Of a DNA stretch of 54,464 nucleotides, positions 9,275-28,206 are shown one piece after another. The notes beneath the pieces were generated by a model that saw only the letters and a program-made list of their open reading frames with translations, was not told where the DNA came from and made no database searches. The position numbers were made by a program, and so were the translations under genes. Origin of the DNA: Rheinheimera sp. SA_1 (lineage in GTDB: Bacteria > Pseudomonadota > Gammaproteobacteria > Enterobacterales > Alteromonadaceae); the NCBI RefSeq assembly GCF_001669775.1, contig NZ_LXWK01000003.1:1-54464 (forward strand), written 5' to 3'. How positions within the stretch are numbered: the stretch's first letter is position 1; each line of letters opens with the position of its first letter.

Positions 9275-9649
9275 ATGAACGCAGCAACAGAAGCGCCAAA
9301 AAGCGGATTAGATTTAGTCAAATGGTTGGTCGTGTTTGCGATCCTGACCTTATTAGTTGTCGCCAACTATATCTACGAATTTTCTACCCTGGAACGCGCC
9401 ATCGGTTTGGTCGTGATGATCCCACTGGCTGGCTTTGTTGCAGCTCAAACCGGTAAAGGCCGTGATTTTTTAACTTTTGCCAAAGAAGCAAAGTTAGAAG
9501 TACGCAAAGTGGTATGGCCAACCAGGAAAGAAACCAATCAAACAACTTTAATCGTCGCGATTGTGACGCTCATCATGGCTTTAGTTCTGTATGTACTGGA
9601 CTTAGGTTTGTTAAAGTTGGTGTCATTTTTAACCGGATTGGGGATCTAA
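9275..9649 (+). CDS. secE: Preprotein translocase subunit SecE
   Basis: SecE is the essential small partner of SecY in the inner-membrane Sec channel. The 124-residue protein has three predicted membrane segments (about 16-35, 42-60 and 90-115), the three-helix form seen in enterobacteria. The conserved cytoplasmic amphipathic region EVRKVVWPTRKET precedes the last, essential helix. It is followed after 3 bp by nusG. Confidence 0.95.
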   Translation: MNAATEAPKSGLDLVKWLVVFAILTLLVVANYIYEFSTLERAIGLVVMIPLAGFVAAQTGKGRDFLTFAKEAKLEVRKVVWPTRKETNQTTLIVAIVTLIMALVLYVLDLGLLKLVSFLTGLGI

Positions 9650-9652
9650 GCC

Positions 9653-10192
9653 ATGTCAGATAAAAAACGTTGGTATGTGGTCCAGGCTTTTGCTGGTTTT
9701 GAACAACGCGTTGCAACTTCATTGCGTGAGCATATTAAGATCCACCAAATGGAAGAGAAGTTTGGTGAAGTTTTAGTACCGACCGAAGAAGTGATCGAAA
9801 TGCGTGCCGGGCAAAAACGTAAATCTGAACGCAAATTTTTCCCAGGTTATGTATTAGTTCAGATGGAAATGTGCGAAGAAGCTTGGCACTTAGTGAAAAG
9901 CGTACCACGTGTGCTTGGTTTCATTGGTGGCACTTCTGATCGTCCAGCACCTATCACTGAAAAAGAAGCTAATACTATTCTGAATCGCCTGCAGGATAAC
10001 GCCGATAAGCCGAAGCCAAAAACTCTGTTTGAAGCAGGCGAAGTGGTTCGCGTCACTGAAGGCCCATTTGCTGACTTTAACGGTGTGGTTGAAGAAGTCG
10101 ACTACGAAAAAAGCCGCGTAAAAGTGTCAGTATTGATTTTTGGTCGTTCCACTCCGGTCGAGCTGGAATTTGGTCAGGTCGAAAAAGCTTAG
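9653..10192 (+). CDS. nusG: Transcription termination/antitermination factor NusG
   Basis: NusG binds RNA polymerase through its NGN domain, suppresses pausing and couples to Rho or ribosomal protein S10 through its KOW domain. The 179-residue sequence has the NGN start [13 protein letters not shown], the [10 protein letters not shown] segment and a C-terminal KOW ([21 protein letters not shown], split here by normal turns). Length and position after secE match the family. A terminator follows directly and overlaps the rplK promoter. Confidence 0.97.
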   Translation: MSDKKRWYVVQAFAGFEQRVATSLREHIKIHQMEEKFGEVLVPTEEVIEMRAGQKRKSERKFFPGYVLVQMEMCEEAWHLVKSVPRVLGFIGGTSDRPAPITEKEANTILNRLQDNADKPKPKTLFEAGEVVRVTEGPFADFNGVVEEVDYEKSRVKVSVLIFGRSTPVELEFGQVEKA

Positions 10193-10219
10193 GAATTTTT
10201 ATTCCAGCTCAAATAACGT

Positions 10220-10248
10220 TTGAACTGGGCCGCTGATTAAAATATAAT
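10220..10248 (+). promoter_or_regulatory. rplK promoter overlapping the nusG terminator
   Basis: TTGAAC (10220-10225) and TATAAT (10243-10248) are spaced by exactly 17 bp. The -10 box lies inside the loop and 3' arm of the terminator hairpin at 10228-10255. Confidence 0.7.
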
Positions 10249-10260
10249 CGCGGCCTTTTT
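10227..10260 (+). terminator. nusG terminator
   Basis: GGCCGC (10228-10233), a bulged T and GATTA (10235-10239) pair with TAATC (10245-10249) and GCGGCC (10250-10255), followed by TTTTT. It ends the secE-nusG unit. Confidence 0.75.
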
Positions 10261-10281
10261 AACATCTGGGAAGCCGTTTGA

Positions 10282-10301
10282 GTAAGTGTCCTCACATTTA
10301 C
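10282..10301 (+). promoter_or_regulatory. Candidate L1 binding site in the rplK leader
   Basis: GTAAGTG (10282-10288) can pair with CATTTAC (10295-10301) just before rplK. In related bacteria L1 represses its own operon by binding the rplK leader. The fit to the L1 target has not been tested. Confidence 0.3.
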
Positions 10302-10330
10302 GAGGCAATGACCCAATAACGAGGTGAAAC

Positions 10331-10759
10331 ATGGCAAAGAAAGTCACAGCACTTGTAAAATTACAAGTTAAAGCTGGTATGGCAAACCCGTCGCCACCAG
10401 TTGGTCCAGCTTTGGGTCAACACGGTGTAAACATCATGGAATTCTGTAAAGGCTTCAACGCCCGTACAGAATCACTGGAAAAAGGCATGCCAATTCCAGT
10501 TGTGATCACTGTTTATAGCGACCGTTCATTTACATTTGAAACCCGCACCCCACCTGCTTCTTTCTTATTATTGAAAGCTGCTGGTTTAAAAGGTGGTTCA
10601 GGCCGTCCTAACACCCAGAAAGTGGGTAAAGTAACCCGTGCTCAGCTCGAAGAGATCGTAAAGGTCAAACGTGCTGATTTAACAGCGGGTAGCGACGAAG
10701 CAGCGGTCAGCACTATTGCTGGTACTGCTCGTTCCATGGGCTTAGTGGTGGAGGGTTAA
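10331..10759 (+). CDS. rplK: 50S ribosomal protein L11
   Basis: L11 binds 23S rRNA at the GTPase-associated centre together with the L10/L12 stalk and is needed for RelA activation. The 142-residue protein shows the N-terminal proline-rich region ([21 protein letters not shown]) broken over residues 20-40 and the rRNA-binding C-terminal domain. It is followed after 3 bp by rplA. Confidence 0.98.
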   Translation: MAKKVTALVKLQVKAGMANPSPPVGPALGQHGVNIMEFCKGFNARTESLEKGMPIPVVITVYSDRSFTFETRTPPASFLLLKAAGLKGGSGRPNTQKVGKVTRAQLEEIVKVKRADLTAGSDEAAVSTIAGTARSMGLVVEG

Positions 10760-10762
10760 TCA

Positions 10763-11464
10763 ATGGCTAAATTATCAAAGCGTGCTAAATTAATCCGTTC
10801 AAAAGTAGATTCTACTCGTGAATACGCGATCAATGACGCAGTTGCGTTATTAAAAGAATTAACTGCCGGCAAATTCGTTGAAAGTATCGATGTTGCAATC
10901 AACCTCGGTATCGACGCCCGTAAATCTGACCAGAACGTGCGTGGTGCTACTGTACTGCCACACGGTACTGGCCGTACGGTTCGTGTTGCTGTGTTCACCC
11001 AGGGTGCAAACGCTGAAGCTGCTAAAGCAGCCGGTGCTGACATCGTAGGTATGGAAGACTTAGCTGAACAAGTTAAGAAAGGCGTAATGGACTTTGACGT
11101 CGTTATCGCTTCTCCAGACGCAATGCGTGTAGTTGGTATGTTAGGTCAAATCTTAGGCCCACGTGGTCTGATGCCAAATCCGAAAACTGGCACTGTAACT
11201 CCTAACGTAGCTGAAGCTGTGAAAAACGCTAAAGCTGGTCAGGTTCGTTACCGTAACGACAAGAATGGTATCATCCATTCTACTGTTGGTAAGCTGACTT
11301 TCGAAGCTGACAAGATCAAAGAAAACATTGAATCTCTGTTAGTTGCACTGAAACGTGCAAAACCATCTGTTGCAAAAGGTACTTACATCAAGAAAGTAAC
11401 TATCTCTTCAACACACGGTGCTGGTATCGTCCTGGACCAGGCTTCTTTGGATGCCAAAGTCTAA
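10763..11464 (+). CDS. rplA: 50S ribosomal protein L1
   Basis: L1 forms the mobile stalk at the ribosomal E site and acts as translational repressor of rplKA. The 233-residue protein has the family features [13 protein letters not shown] near 33-45 and the signature [14 protein letters not shown] around 130-143. Last gene before a 306-bp leader that begins the rplJL-rpoBC unit. Confidence 0.98.
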   Translation: MAKLSKRAKLIRSKVDSTREYAINDAVALLKELTAGKFVESIDVAINLGIDARKSDQNVRGATVLPHGTGRTVRVAVFTQGANAEAAKAAGADIVGMEDLAEQVKKGVMDFDVVIASPDAMRVVGMLGQILGPRGLMPNPKTGTVTPNVAEAVKNAKAGQVRYRNDKNGIIHSTVGKLTFEADKIKENIESLLVALKRAKPSVAKGTYIKKVTISSTHGAGIVLDQASLDAKV

Positions 11465-11487
11465 TTAAAGTTGCTTAAATAAGCTGC

Positions 11488-11516
11488 TTTACAGAGTCGC
11501 GAGGTTATTTTATAAT
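11488..11516 (+). promoter_or_regulatory. rplJ promoter embedded in a hairpin
   Basis: TTTACA (11488-11493) and TATAAT (11511-11516) are spaced by 17 bp. The -10 box sits within a 10-bp hairpin, CGCGAGGTTA (11498-11507) with TATAATCTCGCG overlapping 11513-11522. The hairpin itself could act as a weak terminator for rplKA. Confidence 0.65.
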
Positions 11517-11534
11517 CTCGCGCTCAAATTTTAG

Positions 11535-11760
11535 GGTAGAAGCCGGGCTTTGCTTGCAAAGTGTCTGGCTTCCGTCCAAGACCGTAGGTGCTACAAAGGC
11601 TTAGCCGCGTAGCTTAAAAAATCAACCTACGCAGACGGTGTTAGCCCCAGAAAGATTCCTATCAATCTGGCTCTCACCGTAAATCGCGCGCTTATTTTCA
11701 GTTTATTGAAAAAAGGCGATGTGTAGGCACCCGGACAATCCCGTCCGGATGAACCAGGAG
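11535..11760 (+). promoter_or_regulatory. L10 leader upstream of rplJ
   Basis: The long untranslated region ahead of rplJ holds CCGTAGGTG (about 11583-11591) pairing with CCTACG, and ACGGTG downstream. A further hairpin CCGGAC/GTCCGG sits at 11731-11748. This is the layout of the gammaproteobacterial leader through which L10(L12)4 represses its own synthesis. The family call is from gene position and motif memory. Confidence 0.6.
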
Positions 11761-11770
11761 TTAAGAGCCA

Positions 11771-12265
11771 ATGGCTATTAAGCTTGAAGACAAAAAAGCG
11801 ATCGTTGCTGAAGTCCAGGAAGCTGCCAAAGGTGCTTTATCTGCGGTAGTCGCAGACGCTCGTGGTGTCACTGTAGGCAAAATCACAACTCTGCGTAAGC
11901 AGGCTCGTGAAGCTGGCGTATGGATGAAAGTTGTCCGTAACACGCTGGTACGCCGTGCAGTATCAGGCACTGAGTTCGAGTGTTTAAGCGACGCGTTCGT
12001 AGGCCCAACGCTGATTGCGTTCTCTAAAGAGCACCCAGGTGCTGCAGCGCGGATCTTCAAAGATTTCGCTAAAGAGAACCAAAAGTTTGAGCTGAAAGGC
12101 GCAGCCTTCAATGGCGCCACAGTCAGTATCGATGTATTAGCAAGTCTGCCTACGCGCGACGAAGCTATTGCACGCCTGATGAGCACTATGAAAGAAGCAG
12201 CAGCCGGCAAACTTGTACGTACAATTGCCGCGGTTCGCGACCAAAAACAGGATCAAGCCGCGTAA
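11771..12265 (+). CDS. rplJ: 50S ribosomal protein L10
   Basis: L10 anchors L7/L12 dimers on the large subunit stalk. The 164-residue protein has the N-terminal rRNA-binding domain ([21 protein letters not shown]) and a C-terminal helix ending in QDQAA that carries L12. Neighbour of rplL with a 68-bp gap and a long regulatory leader upstream. Confidence 0.97.
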   Translation: MAIKLEDKKAIVAEVQEAAKGALSAVVADARGVTVGKITTLRKQAREAGVWMKVVRNTLVRRAVSGTEFECLSDAFVGPTLIAFSKEHPGAAARIFKDFAKENQKFELKGAAFNGATVSIDVLASLPTRDEAIARLMSTMKEAAAGKLVRTIAAVRDQKQDQAA

Positions 12266-12333
12266 TTTTACGTGTTGTTTGGTAAGTAAAGTTTAATACG
12301 GGAAATATTCCCCTTAGTTTAGGAATCTGAGCA

Positions 12334-12699
12334 ATGTCAGTTACTAAAGATCAAATCTTAGACGCAATCGCTGCAATGTCTGTAATGGAAGTTGTAGAAC
12401 TGATCAGCGCTATGGAAGAAAAATTCGGCGTTTCTGCTTCAGCTGCTGTTGCAGTTGCTGCTGGTCCAGCTGCTGTTGTTGAAGAACAAACAGAATTCAA
12501 CGTAATCCTGGCCGCTGTTGGCGCTAACAAAGTATCTGTGATCAAAGCAGTACGTGGCGCTACTGGTTTAGGCCTGAAAGAAGCGAAAGATCTGGTTGAA
12601 TCTGCTCCAGCAGCAATCAAAGAAGCCGTTTCTAAAGCCGAAGCTGAAGCTCTGAAGAAAGAGTTAGAAGAAGCTGGTGCTACTGTTGAAGTTAAATAA
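12334..12699 (+). CDS. rplL: 50S ribosomal protein L7/L12
   Basis: L7/L12 is the multicopy stalk protein that recruits translational GTPases. The 121-residue acidic protein has the N-terminal dimerisation helices, an Ala/Val-rich hinge ([15 protein letters not shown], about 38-52) and the C-terminal factor-binding domain with [20 protein letters not shown]. Three successive hairpins follow before rpoB. Confidence 0.98.
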   Translation: MSVTKDQILDAIAAMSVMEVVELISAMEEKFGVSASAAVAVAAGPAAVVEEQTEFNVILAAVGANKVSVIKAVRGATGLGLKEAKDLVESAPAAIKEAVSKAEAEALKKELEEAGATVEVK

Positions 12700-12737
12700 T
12701 CCAGATTATTCTGGATTAGCCGCCTGATTTCAGGCTA

Positions 12738-12768
12738 GGCTGGTGGTGAAATAACCACCGGCCTTTTT
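12738..12768 (+). terminator. rplL-rpoB attenuator
   Basis: GGCTGGTGGT (12738-12747) pairs with ACCACCGGCC (12754-12763), then TTTTT. Two more hairpins precede it (12698-12717 and 12722-12735). rpoB has no separate strong promoter in view, so this is probably a partial terminator that lowers rpoBC expression relative to rplJL, as known in E. coli. Confidence 0.75.
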
Positions 12769-12878
12769 GCGCTGTGGGACATTGATTTTCCCCGCCCCTT
12801 ATGACGCCATTGTGGATGTTCATAACCACCGCCCCGCAAGGGTAGGTAGGGTAAAAAATCAGCAAGCTGAGGAACCCC

Positions 12879-16904
<4,026 letters not shown>

Positions 16905-16912
16905 CCCTCAGC

Positions 16913-16930
16913 GCCCCGGGCAACCGGGGC
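16913..16930 (+). other. Intercistronic hairpin between rpoB and rpoC
   Basis: GCCCCGG (16913-16919) pairs with CCGGGGC (16924-16930), loop GCAA. There is no T tract, so it is more likely an RNA stability or processing element than a terminator. Confidence 0.5.
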
Positions 16931-16999
16931 TGTTATCTGAGTGCTGAATTGGGGCGCAAGCCGTCCCGTTACCGGTTAAACCTCTGACAGGAGAGCAAA

Positions 17000-21181
<4,182 letters not shown>

Positions 21182-21196
21182 GTTGTTATTCTGACG

Positions 21197-21231
21197 AAGG
21201 CCTGACGCACTTCTGGTGTGTCAGGCCTTTT
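21197..21231 (+). terminator. rpoC terminator
   Basis: A 14-bp stem, AAGGCCTGACGCAC (21197-21210) with GTGTGTCAGGCCTT (21216-21229), is followed by TTTT. Confidence 0.9.
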
Positions 21232-21236
21232 CTGTC

Positions 21237-21711
<475 letters not shown>

Positions 21712-21793
21712 CTTAACTCCGTTAAGTAAGGCCAAACTAAACAACTTTTTTCATTAAAAGTTTTGGAATCACCTGAAGCAATCGGAGTTTCGA

Positions 21794-22264
21794 ATGCCAA
21801 GAAGACGCGTCATAGGTCAACGTAAAATCCTTCCAGATCCTAAATTCGGAAGTGAATTACTTGCCAAGTTTGTAAACGTCGTAATGATCGACGGAAAAAA
21901 ATCAATCGCTGAATCAATTGTATACGGCGCATTAGAAATCGCTGCGACGAAATCTAAAAAAGCTCACTTAGATATTTTCGAAGTGGCTCTGGATAACATT
22001 CGTCCAACTGTCGAAGTTAAATCACGCCGTGTAGGTGGTTCTACCTATCAGGTACCATGTGAAGTTCGTCAGGTTCGTCGTAATGCGTTAGCAATGCGTT
22101 GGTTGACTGAAGCAGCCCGTAAACGTGGTGAAAAATCAATGGCTCAGCGTTTAGCTGGTGAAATGCTGGATGCTATTGAGAACAAAGGTTCTGCTGTTAA
22201 AAAGCGTGAAGACGTACACCGTATGGCCGAAGCTAACAAAGCCTTCGCCCATTTCCGCTGGTAA
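21794..22264 (+). CDS. rpsG: 30S ribosomal protein S7
   Basis: S7 nucleates assembly of the 30S head and represses the str operon by binding the rpsL-rpsG spacer in E. coli. The 156-residue protein starts [16 protein letters not shown] and has the [15 protein letters not shown] signature around 76-90. Confidence 0.98.
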   Translation: MPRRRVIGQRKILPDPKFGSELLAKFVNVVMIDGKKSIAESIVYGALEIAATKSKKAHLDIFEVALDNIRPTVEVKSRRVGGSTYQVPCEVRQVRRNALAMRWLTEAARKRGEKSMAQRLAGEMLDAIENKGSAVKKREDVHRMAEANKAFAHFRW

Positions 22265-22291
22265 GTTAGAGCTTTTTAAGAGGAATTCATT

Positions 22292-24397
22292 GTGGCACGT
22301 ACAACTCCTATTGAGCGTTACCGGAATATTGGTATCTGTGCTCACGTTGACGCGGGTAAAACCACGACAACTGAACGAGTTTTGTTCTACACCGGCTTGT
22401 CTCACAAGATCGGTGAAGTGCATGACGGCGCTGCCACGATGGACTGGATGGAACAGGAGCAGGAGCGTGGTATCACTATCACGTCTGCTGCTACCACGAC
22501 GTTTTGGCGTGGTATGCAGGCTCAGTTCCCAGAGCATCGTGTAAATATCATTGATACGCCCGGTCACGTCGACTTCACGATTGAAGTTGAACGTTCACTG
22601 CGTGTTCTTGACGGTGCTGTTGTTGTGCTTTGCGGTTCGTCAGGTGTTCAGCCTCAAACTGAAACAGTGTGGCGTCAAGCTAACAAGTACGAAGTTCCTC
22701 GTTTGATTTTCGTCAACAAGATGGACCGGACTGGTGCTGACTTCCTTCGGGTTGTAAAGCAAGCTCGCGACCGTCTTAATCACACCATTGTTCCTATTCA
22801 ATTGCCAATTGGTTCTGAAGAAAACTTTAAAGGTGTGGTTGATCTGCTGAAAATGAAAGCCATTAACTGGAATGAAGCAGACCAGGGTATGACTTTCACT
22901 TACGAAGAAATTCCGGCTGAAATGTTGGCAGAGTGCGAAGAGTGGCGCGCGAACATGGTGGAAGCTGCTGCTGAAGCTAATGAAGTGCTGATGGAGCGTT
23001 ATTTGGATGGCGGTGAGCTGACTGAAGACGAAATTCGTTTAGCCTTGCGTCAACGTACACTGGCAAATGAAGTTGTACTTGTGCTGTGTGGCTCAGCATT
23101 CAAAAACAAAGGCGTTCAGGCAATGCTTGATGCTGTGATTGAATATTTGCCATCACCGACTGAAGTTAAAGCGATCAAAGGTATCAACGAAGACGAATCA
23201 GAAGGCTTACGCCACGCTGATGACGATGCGCCGTTTTCGGCTCTCGCGTTCAAGATTGCCACGGACCCATTTGTGGGAACGTTGACCTTCTTCCGTTGTT
23301 ATTCAGGTGTGATCAACTCTGGTGACTCCGTGTATAACCCGGTGAAACACAAAAAAGAGCGGGTCGGCCGGATCGTGCAAATGCATGCGAATGACCGTCA
23401 GGAAATTAAAGAAGTTCGTGCTGGCGATATCGCCGCAGGAATCGGCTTTAAAGATGTGACTACTGGTGACACTTTATGTGATCCGGACCATATTATTACG
23501 CTTGAACGGATGGAATTCCCTGAGCCGGTAATCTCGGTTGCTGTTGAACCGAAAACTAAACCTGACCAGGAACGGATGGGGGTCGCGCTGAGCAAACTTG
23601 CTGCAGAAGATCCATCATTCCGCGTACATACAGATGAAGAGACGGGTCAAACCATCATCTCTGGTATGGGCGAGCTGCACTTGGAAATCATCGTTGATCG
23701 TATGAAACGTGAATTCAAAGTTGAAGCAAACGTTGGTAAACCTCAGGTTGCTTATCGCGAAACTATTCGTGGTAGCACAGAAGTTGAAGGTAAGTTTGTC
23801 CGTCAATCCGGTGGTCGCGGTCAATTTGGTCATTGCTGGCTGAAAATCGAACCTCAGGAAGAAGGTGCAGGCTACACGTTCGTGAATGCCGTTGTTGGCG
23901 GTGTTATTCCGAAGGAATACATTCCGGCTATCGACAAAGGTATTCAGGAACAGATGAAAAACGGTATCCTTGCGGGTTACCCGGTCATCGACGTTAAAGT
24001 TTCGGTATTCGACGGTTCATACCACGATGTTGACTCTAACGAAATGGCATTCAAAATTGCTGCTTCTATGGGCTTCAAAAAAGGTGCACTGCAATCTAAG
24101 CCGGTCATTCTTGAACCAGTGATGAAAGTTGAAGTGGTTACTCCTGAAGACTTCATGGGTGATATTGTTGGCGACTTAAATCGCCGTCGCGGTATTATCA
24201 ATGGTATGGAAGATGCTCCTGGCGGTATCAAGATCGTTGACGCACAGGTTCCATTGTCAGAAATGTTCGGTTATGCGACAAGCATGCGTTCACTGACTCA
24301 GGGACGTGCTTCTTACTCAATGGAACCATTGAAGTATATGGAAGCACCGAACAATGTGACTGAAGCGATTATTGCATCTCGTAAATCTGGCGACTAA
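22292..24397 (+). CDS. fusA: Elongation factor G
   Basis: EF-G drives tRNA-mRNA translocation and ribosome recycling. The 701-residue protein starts at GTG 22292 with AGAGG upstream. Domains are visible in order: GTPase with AHVDAGKT (17-24), DTPGHVDF and NKMD, then domains II to V ending with the [19 protein letters not shown] segment. It is followed by a GGCTCA/TGAGCC hairpin (24409-24427) and tuf. Confidence 0.97.
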   Translation: MARTTPIERYRNIGICAHVDAGKTTTTERVLFYTGLSHKIGEVHDGAATMDWMEQEQERGITITSAATTTFWRGMQAQFPEHRVNIIDTPGHVDFTIEVERSLRVLDGAVVVLCGSSGVQPQTETVWRQANKYEVPRLIFVNKMDRTGADFLRVVKQARDRLNHTIVPIQLPIGSEENFKGVVDLLKMKAINWNEADQGMTFTYEEIPAEMLAECEEWRANMVEAAAEANEVLMERYLDGGELTEDEIRLALRQRTLANEVVLVLCGSAFKNKGVQAMLDAVIEYLPSPTEVKAIKGINEDESEGLRHADDDAPFSALAFKIATDPFVGTLTFFRCYSGVINSGDSVYNPVKHKKERVGRIVQMHANDRQEIKEVRAGDIAAGIGFKDVTTGDTLCDPDHIITLERMEFPEPVISVAVEPKTKPDQERMGVALSKLAAEDPSFRVHTDEETGQTIISGMGELHLEIIVDRMKREFKVEANVGKPQVAYRETIRGSTEVEGKFVRQSGGRGQFGHCWLKIEPQEEGAGYTFVNAVVGGVIPKEYIPAIDKGIQEQMKNGILAGYPVIDVKVSVFDGSYHDVDSNEMAFKIAASMGFKKGALQSKPVILEPVMKVEVVTPEDFMGDIVGDLNRRRGIINGMEDAPGGIKIVDAQVPLSEMFGYATSMRSLTQGRASYSMEPLKYMEAPNNVTEAIIASRKSGD

Positions 24398-24449
24398 TTA
24401 TTTAATTCGGCTCATAAAAATTGAGCCTACTTAACAGAAGGTAATTAAA

Positions 24450-25634
24450 ATGGCTAAGGCTAAATTCGAACGTAACAAACCGCACGTAAACGTAGGCACA
24501 ATCGGCCACGTTGACCACGGTAAAACTACTCTGACAGCAGCTATCACCAACGTATTGGCTAAACACTACGGCGGTCAGGCTTTCGCATTCGATCAAATCG
24601 ATAAAGCACCAGAAGAAAAAGCTCGTGGTATCACGATCAACACTTCTCACGTTGAATACGATACACCAGCTCGTCACTACGCCCACGTAGACTGCCCAGG
24701 CCACGCTGACTATGTTAAAAACATGATCACTGGTGCTGCTCAGATGGACGGCGCAATCCTGGTTGTTGCTGCAACTGACGGCCCAATGCCACAGACGCGT
24801 GAGCACATCCTGTTATCTCGTCAGGTAGGCGTACCTTTCATCGTTGTATTCATGAACAAATGTGACATGGTAGACGACGAAGAACTGTTAGAGCTGGTAG
24901 AGATGGAAGTTCGTGAGCTTCTTTCAGACTACGATTTCCCAGGTGATGACCTGCCGGTAATCCGTGGTTCAGCGTTAAAAGGTCTGGAAGGCGATGCAAC
25001 GTGGGAACCAAAAATCCTTGAGCTGGCAGCAGCTTTAGATTCTTACATCCCAGAGCCAGTACGTGCGATTGATAAGCCATTCATCATGCCAATCGAAGAC
25101 GTATTCTCAATTGCTGGTCGTGGTACTGTAGTAACAGGCCGTGTAGAGCAAGGTATCGTTAAAGTAGGCGAGTCAGTAGAAATCGTTGGTCTGAAAGACA
25201 CAGTGACGACGACTTGTACTGGTGTTGAAATGTTCCGTAAACTGTTAGACGAAGGTCGTGCAGGCGAGAACATCGGCGCGCTGTTACGTGGTACTAAACG
25301 TGAAGACGTAGAACGTGGTCAAGTATTAGCAAAACCAGGTTCAATCAAACCACACACTAAGTTTGAAGGCGAAGTGTACGTGTTATCAAAAGAAGAAGGT
25401 GGTCGTCATACTCCATTCTTCAAAGGTTACCGTCCACAGTTCTACTTCCGTACCACAGACGTAACTGGTTCAGTAGAACTGCCAGAAGGCGTAGAGATGG
25501 TAATGCCAGGCGACAACCTGAAGTTTGTTGTTGAACTGATCAACCCAATCGCGATGGACGAAGGTTTACGCTTCGCCATCCGTGAAGGTGGCCGCACAGT
25601 AGGTGCTGGTGTAGTATCTAAAGTACTGGTGTAA
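24450..25634 (+). CDS. tuf: Elongation factor Tu (second copy, tufA position)
   Basis: The last gene of the str operon encodes the same 394-residue EF-Tu as the gene at 7644. Differences between copies are a few silent third-position changes in codons about 56-160. Identity starts abruptly at the ATG (upstream sequences are unrelated) and runs through the terminator, which points to ongoing gene conversion. Confidence 0.98.
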   Translation: MAKAKFERNKPHVNVGTIGHVDHGKTTLTAAITNVLAKHYGGQAFAFDQIDKAPEEKARGITINTSHVEYDTPARHYAHVDCPGHADYVKNMITGAAQMDGAILVVAATDGPMPQTREHILLSRQVGVPFIVVFMNKCDMVDDEELLELVEMEVRELLSDYDFPGDDLPVIRGSALKGLEGDATWEPKILELAAALDSYIPEPVRAIDKPFIMPIEDVFSIAGRGTVVTGRVEQGIVKVGESVEIVGLKDTVTTTCTGVEMFRKLLDEGRAGENIGALLRGTKREDVERGQVLAKPGSIKPHTKFEGEVYVLSKEEGGRHTPFFKGYRPQFYFRTTDVTGSVELPEGVEMVMPGDNLKFVVELINPIAMDEGLRFAIREGGRTVGAGVVSKVLV

Positions 25635-25650
25635 TCACCGCTACTTGATG

Positions 25651-25675
25651 AAAGGGTCCTTCGGGGCCCTTTTTT
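25651..25675 (+). terminator. str operon terminator
   Basis: AAAGGGTCC-TTCG-GGGCCCTTT then a T tract, the same element as after the first tuf gene. Confidence 0.92.
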
Positions 25676-25852
25676 ATTGCCAAAATTTTTGACGCCATAT
25701 CTGTGCGGTGTCGACTTGCCCTCTCTCTATCTTCAATACGACTACACTGAAAAAGTATTCCCCAGTCGGTATTAAGAAGATATTTAAACAAGCGTTTGAA
25801 ATTTTCTGGCTGGCATGTTAGAACAACACATCGTACCAGATGGAGAAGCATT

Positions 25853-27592
25853 GTGAGCCACTACCAAGCCCCCTTAACCGATATGTACTTTAATCTATTT
25901 GATCTTTGGCAAACGCAAAAATACTGGGATCAGTCACCTGCGCTCAAAGAGCTGTTAGATCAGGAGACCGCATCAGCCATTTTGGAGGAAGCGGCTAAGG
26001 TGGCAGCCGAACTAATTGCGCCACAATCAAAACTTGCTGACCAGCAAGGTGTGCGGTGGCATGCTGGTGACGTGACGACTCCTGACCATTATAAAACTTG
26101 TTATCAGCAACTTTGTGAGGGTGGTTGGACTGGACTCGCCGGCGACCCAGAATATGGTGGCATGGGGATGCCGAAAACACTCGCCAGCATGTACGAGGAA
26201 ATGTTGTGCAGTGCGGATATCGCGTTTTCTCTCTATTCAGGTCTGACTGCTGGCGCTTGTGTCGCTTTGAACCAGCATGCCGACGCAGCAACAAAAGCAA
26301 TCTATCTGCCTAAACTTTATAGTGGCGAGTGGTCTGGAACTATGTGTCTGACCGAGTCGCATGCCGGTTCTGATTTGGGCATCATGCGCACTCAAGCGAC
26401 GCCGCTCGCCGATGGTAGTTACAGTGTCAGTGGCAGTAAAATTTTTATTACCGCTGGTGAACATGATTTGACTACAAATATTATTCACCTGGTTTTGGCT
26501 AAGTTACCGGATGCACCTGCCGGCAGTCGTGGTATTTCGCTGTTCTTAGTTCCTAAATTTTTAGTGAATACCGATGGCAGTCTTGGTGAACGAAACAAGC
26601 TGAGTTGTGGTTCAATAGAGCACAAGATGGGTATCCATGCTTCAGCCAGCTGTGTGATGAATTTTGACGGTGCGGTTGGATATCTGATTGGTGAAGCCAA
26701 CAAAGGTCTTGCCTGTATGTTTACCATGATGAACTACGAGCGGCTGGCAATGGGTAGCCAAGGACTAGGCGCTGCAGAGCGTGCTTATCAAAATGCCTTG
26801 AGTTACGCCAAAGATCGATTGCAGGGTAGAACGACTGGCAAGGACACCAATAAAGCAGATCCGATTTTAGGTCACGCAGATGTGCGTCGAATGCTCCTGA
26901 ATGTAAAAGCCATCAACGAAGCTGGGCGCAGTTTTTCGGTGTACGTAGCGCAGCAACTCGACCAAGCCAAATATTCTGGCGACAAGAAGGCTGAGGCACG
27001 AGCAAACTTGTTAACCCCGGTGACCAAAGCGTTTATGACCGACCGTGGTCTTGATGCCTGCATTACCGCGCAACAAGTATTTGGTGGACATGGCTACATT
27101 CAGGAATGGGGCATGGAGCAGTTGGTGCGGGATGTCCGGATCGCACAGATTTACGAAGGTACGAACGGTATTCAGGCTTTGGATTTCGCCGTACGTAAAG
27201 TAGCAGCTGACAATGGTGAAGCACTTCATGAATTGTTGGCAGAAATCTCAGAGAAATTGGCGAATCAGCCGCATCCGGGTTTATCCGCGTTCTTGACTGA
27301 ATATAAAAACGTGCTCAGTGAATTGTTAGTTGCGGGGAAAAGCAATACCCAACTATTACCAGCTGTCGCTTGCGACTTCGTTGATCTGTCTGGCTACTTG
27401 TTATACGGATATATGTGGCATCAAACATTAACGGTGCTCGACCCGGCAAAACACAGCGCTGATTTCGTCGAAAGTAAGCAATTGACAGCGCGGTTCTATT
27501 TTGAACGGGTCATGCCAAAAGCTTGGGGACTTATCGCCATCATCCGTCAACCGATCAGTGCATTGGTTGAAATGAGAGATGAGTTGTTCTGA
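25853..27592 (+). CDS. Acyl-CoA dehydrogenase, long (DmdC/FadE-like) form
   Basis: An FAD enzyme that introduces a trans-2 double bond into an acyl-CoA, feeding beta-oxidation or a related route. The 579-residue protein starts at GTG 25853, chosen because GGAGA lies 6 bases upstream and the family start is M-xx-YxAPLxDM; an ATG at 25796 gives an unlikely extension. FAD-contact segments CLTESHAGSDLG (165-176) and FGGHGYIQEWGMEQLVRD (410-427) are present, and the catalytic glutamate is E435 in YEGTNGIQ. An extra C-terminal helical domain (about 450-579) marks the roughly 590-residue subclass that includes methylmercaptopropionyl-CoA dehydrogenases. It sits alone between the str and S10 operons, where most gammaproteobacteria have no such gene. 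Substrate unknown. Confidence 0.85.
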   Translation: MSHYQAPLTDMYFNLFDLWQTQKYWDQSPALKELLDQETASAILEEAAKVAAELIAPQSKLADQQGVRWHAGDVTTPDHYKTCYQQLCEGGWTGLAGDPEYGGMGMPKTLASMYEEMLCSADIAFSLYSGLTAGACVALNQHADAATKAIYLPKLYSGEWSGTMCLTESHAGSDLGIMRTQATPLADGSYSVSGSKIFITAGEHDLTTNIIHLVLAKLPDAPAGSRGISLFLVPKFLVNTDGSLGERNKLSCGSIEHKMGIHASASCVMNFDGAVGYLIGEANKGLACMFTMMNYERLAMGSQGLGAAERAYQNALSYAKDRLQGRTTGKDTNKADPILGHADVRRMLLNVKAINEAGRSFSVYVAQQLDQAKYSGDKKAEARANLLTPVTKAFMTDRGLDACITAQQVFGGHGYIQEWGMEQLVRDVRIAQIYEGTNGIQALDFAVRKVAADNGEALHELLAEISEKLANQPHPGLSAFLTEYKNVLSELLVAGKSNTQLLPAVACDFVDLSGYLLYGYMWHQTLTVLDPAKHSADFVESKQLTARFYFERVMPKAWGLIAIIRQPISALVEMRDELF

Positions 27593-27650
27593 GTTGAATA
27601 ATGTCCGGCCATGCGCGTTTACTTAACGTGCTCAAATTATCGACAAAGAC

Positions 27651-27678
27651 TTGTGTTTCCAGTTCAGTTGAGTATAAT
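27651..27678 (+). promoter_or_regulatory. S10 operon promoter
   Basis: TTGTGT (27651-27656) and TATAAT (27673-27678) are spaced by 16 bp, about 190 bp before rpsJ. Confidence 0.7.
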
Positions 27679-27684
27679 GCGCGG

Positions 27685-28177
<493 letters not shown>

Positions 28178-28206
28178 TCAGACAGGTTTTTAGAGAGGTT
28201 TAGGAT

